Positions 13,640 to 13,689 of a DNA stretch of 13,689 nucleotides are shown piece after piece. This DNA is from Spirochaetaceae bacterium (GTDB lineage Bacteria; Spirochaetota; Spirochaetia; B11-G9). Made by a program: the position numbers and the translations under genes. Below the pieces are notes generated by a model. It was not told the origin of the DNA. It was given only the letters and a program-made list of their open reading frames with translations, and made no database searches. The stretch lies in contig JAUVLL010000043.1 of assembly GCA_030600745.1 (NCBI GenBank), positions 1-13,689 of the forward strand, in the 5' to 3' direction. How positions within the stretch are numbered: position 1 is the first letter of the stretch; every line of letters begins with the position of its first letter.

Positions 13640-13689
13640 TTATCTTCCATATATCTTATCCAGTATTCTTGTTATCTCTCTGCCCATTT
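13640..13689 (-). CDS. Possible 3' end of a converging gene (partial)
   Basis: On the minus strand a reading frame enters from the window edge and ends at TAA (13640-13642). Its last visible residues are MGREITRILDKIYGR. The charged helical look and the position behind the liv terminator fit the end of a real gene, but about 16 codons are too few to name it or to exclude chance. Confidence 0.35.
   Translation of the reverse strand, partial: MGREITRILDKIYGR

Overview
The window most likely comes from a spirochaete with moderate-to-low GC content. The main evidence is the 979-residue minus-strand protein at 4889-7828. It has a long acidic N-terminal region, one central membrane helix and a C-terminal helical-repeat (TPR-like) domain, which is the layout of the spirochaete periplasmic flagellar collar protein FlcA (BB0326 family). 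Flagella inside the periplasm are specific to spirochaetes. The other recognisable genes (ManC, IlvE, a Liv-type transporter) are widespread and do not refine the assignment.

Layout. 1-320 is non-coding and packed with inverted repeats. 321-1292 (+) is an unrecognised, probably cytosolic, mainly helical protein. 1300-2252 (-) is a small accessory cassette, hicB-hicA-uma2: a type II toxin-antitoxin pair followed by a Uma2-family PD-(D/E)XK nuclease. It lies between two convergent genes and short direct repeats flank it. 2414-3505 (-) is mannose-1-phosphate guanylyltransferase. 3745-4836 (+) is a branched-chain aminotransferase with a good sigma70-type promoter. 4889-7828 (-) is FlcA. Diverging from it, 7870-8643 (+) encodes an exported protein with two glycogen-binding-like (CBM48/E-set) folds. 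8846-13567 (+) is a complete branched-chain amino-acid/amide ABC transporter (livJ-H-M-G-F), with a stem-loop between livJ and livH and an intrinsic terminator after livF. The last 50 bases hold the 3' end of a converging minus-strand reading frame.

How the genes relate. The Liv transporter would import branched-chain amino acids, and IlvE could transaminate them, although the two sit in separate transcription units. FlcA and the divergent CBM48-like protein share a 41-98 bp start-to-start region and may be co-regulated envelope or motility genes. HicB should neutralise HicA; what Uma2 does beside them is unknown.

The least ordinary signal is a family of short palindromes with a CGCAAG-type apex. 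One copy lies in the intergenic DNA at 79-118. A clearly related copy lies in frame inside manC (2598-2625) and encodes about ten residues of the protein, much as Rickettsia palindromic elements do. Related but more diverged palindromes occur at 175-215, 2353-2367 and 3637-3653. I see no rRNA, tRNA, CRISPR array or complete insertion sequence.
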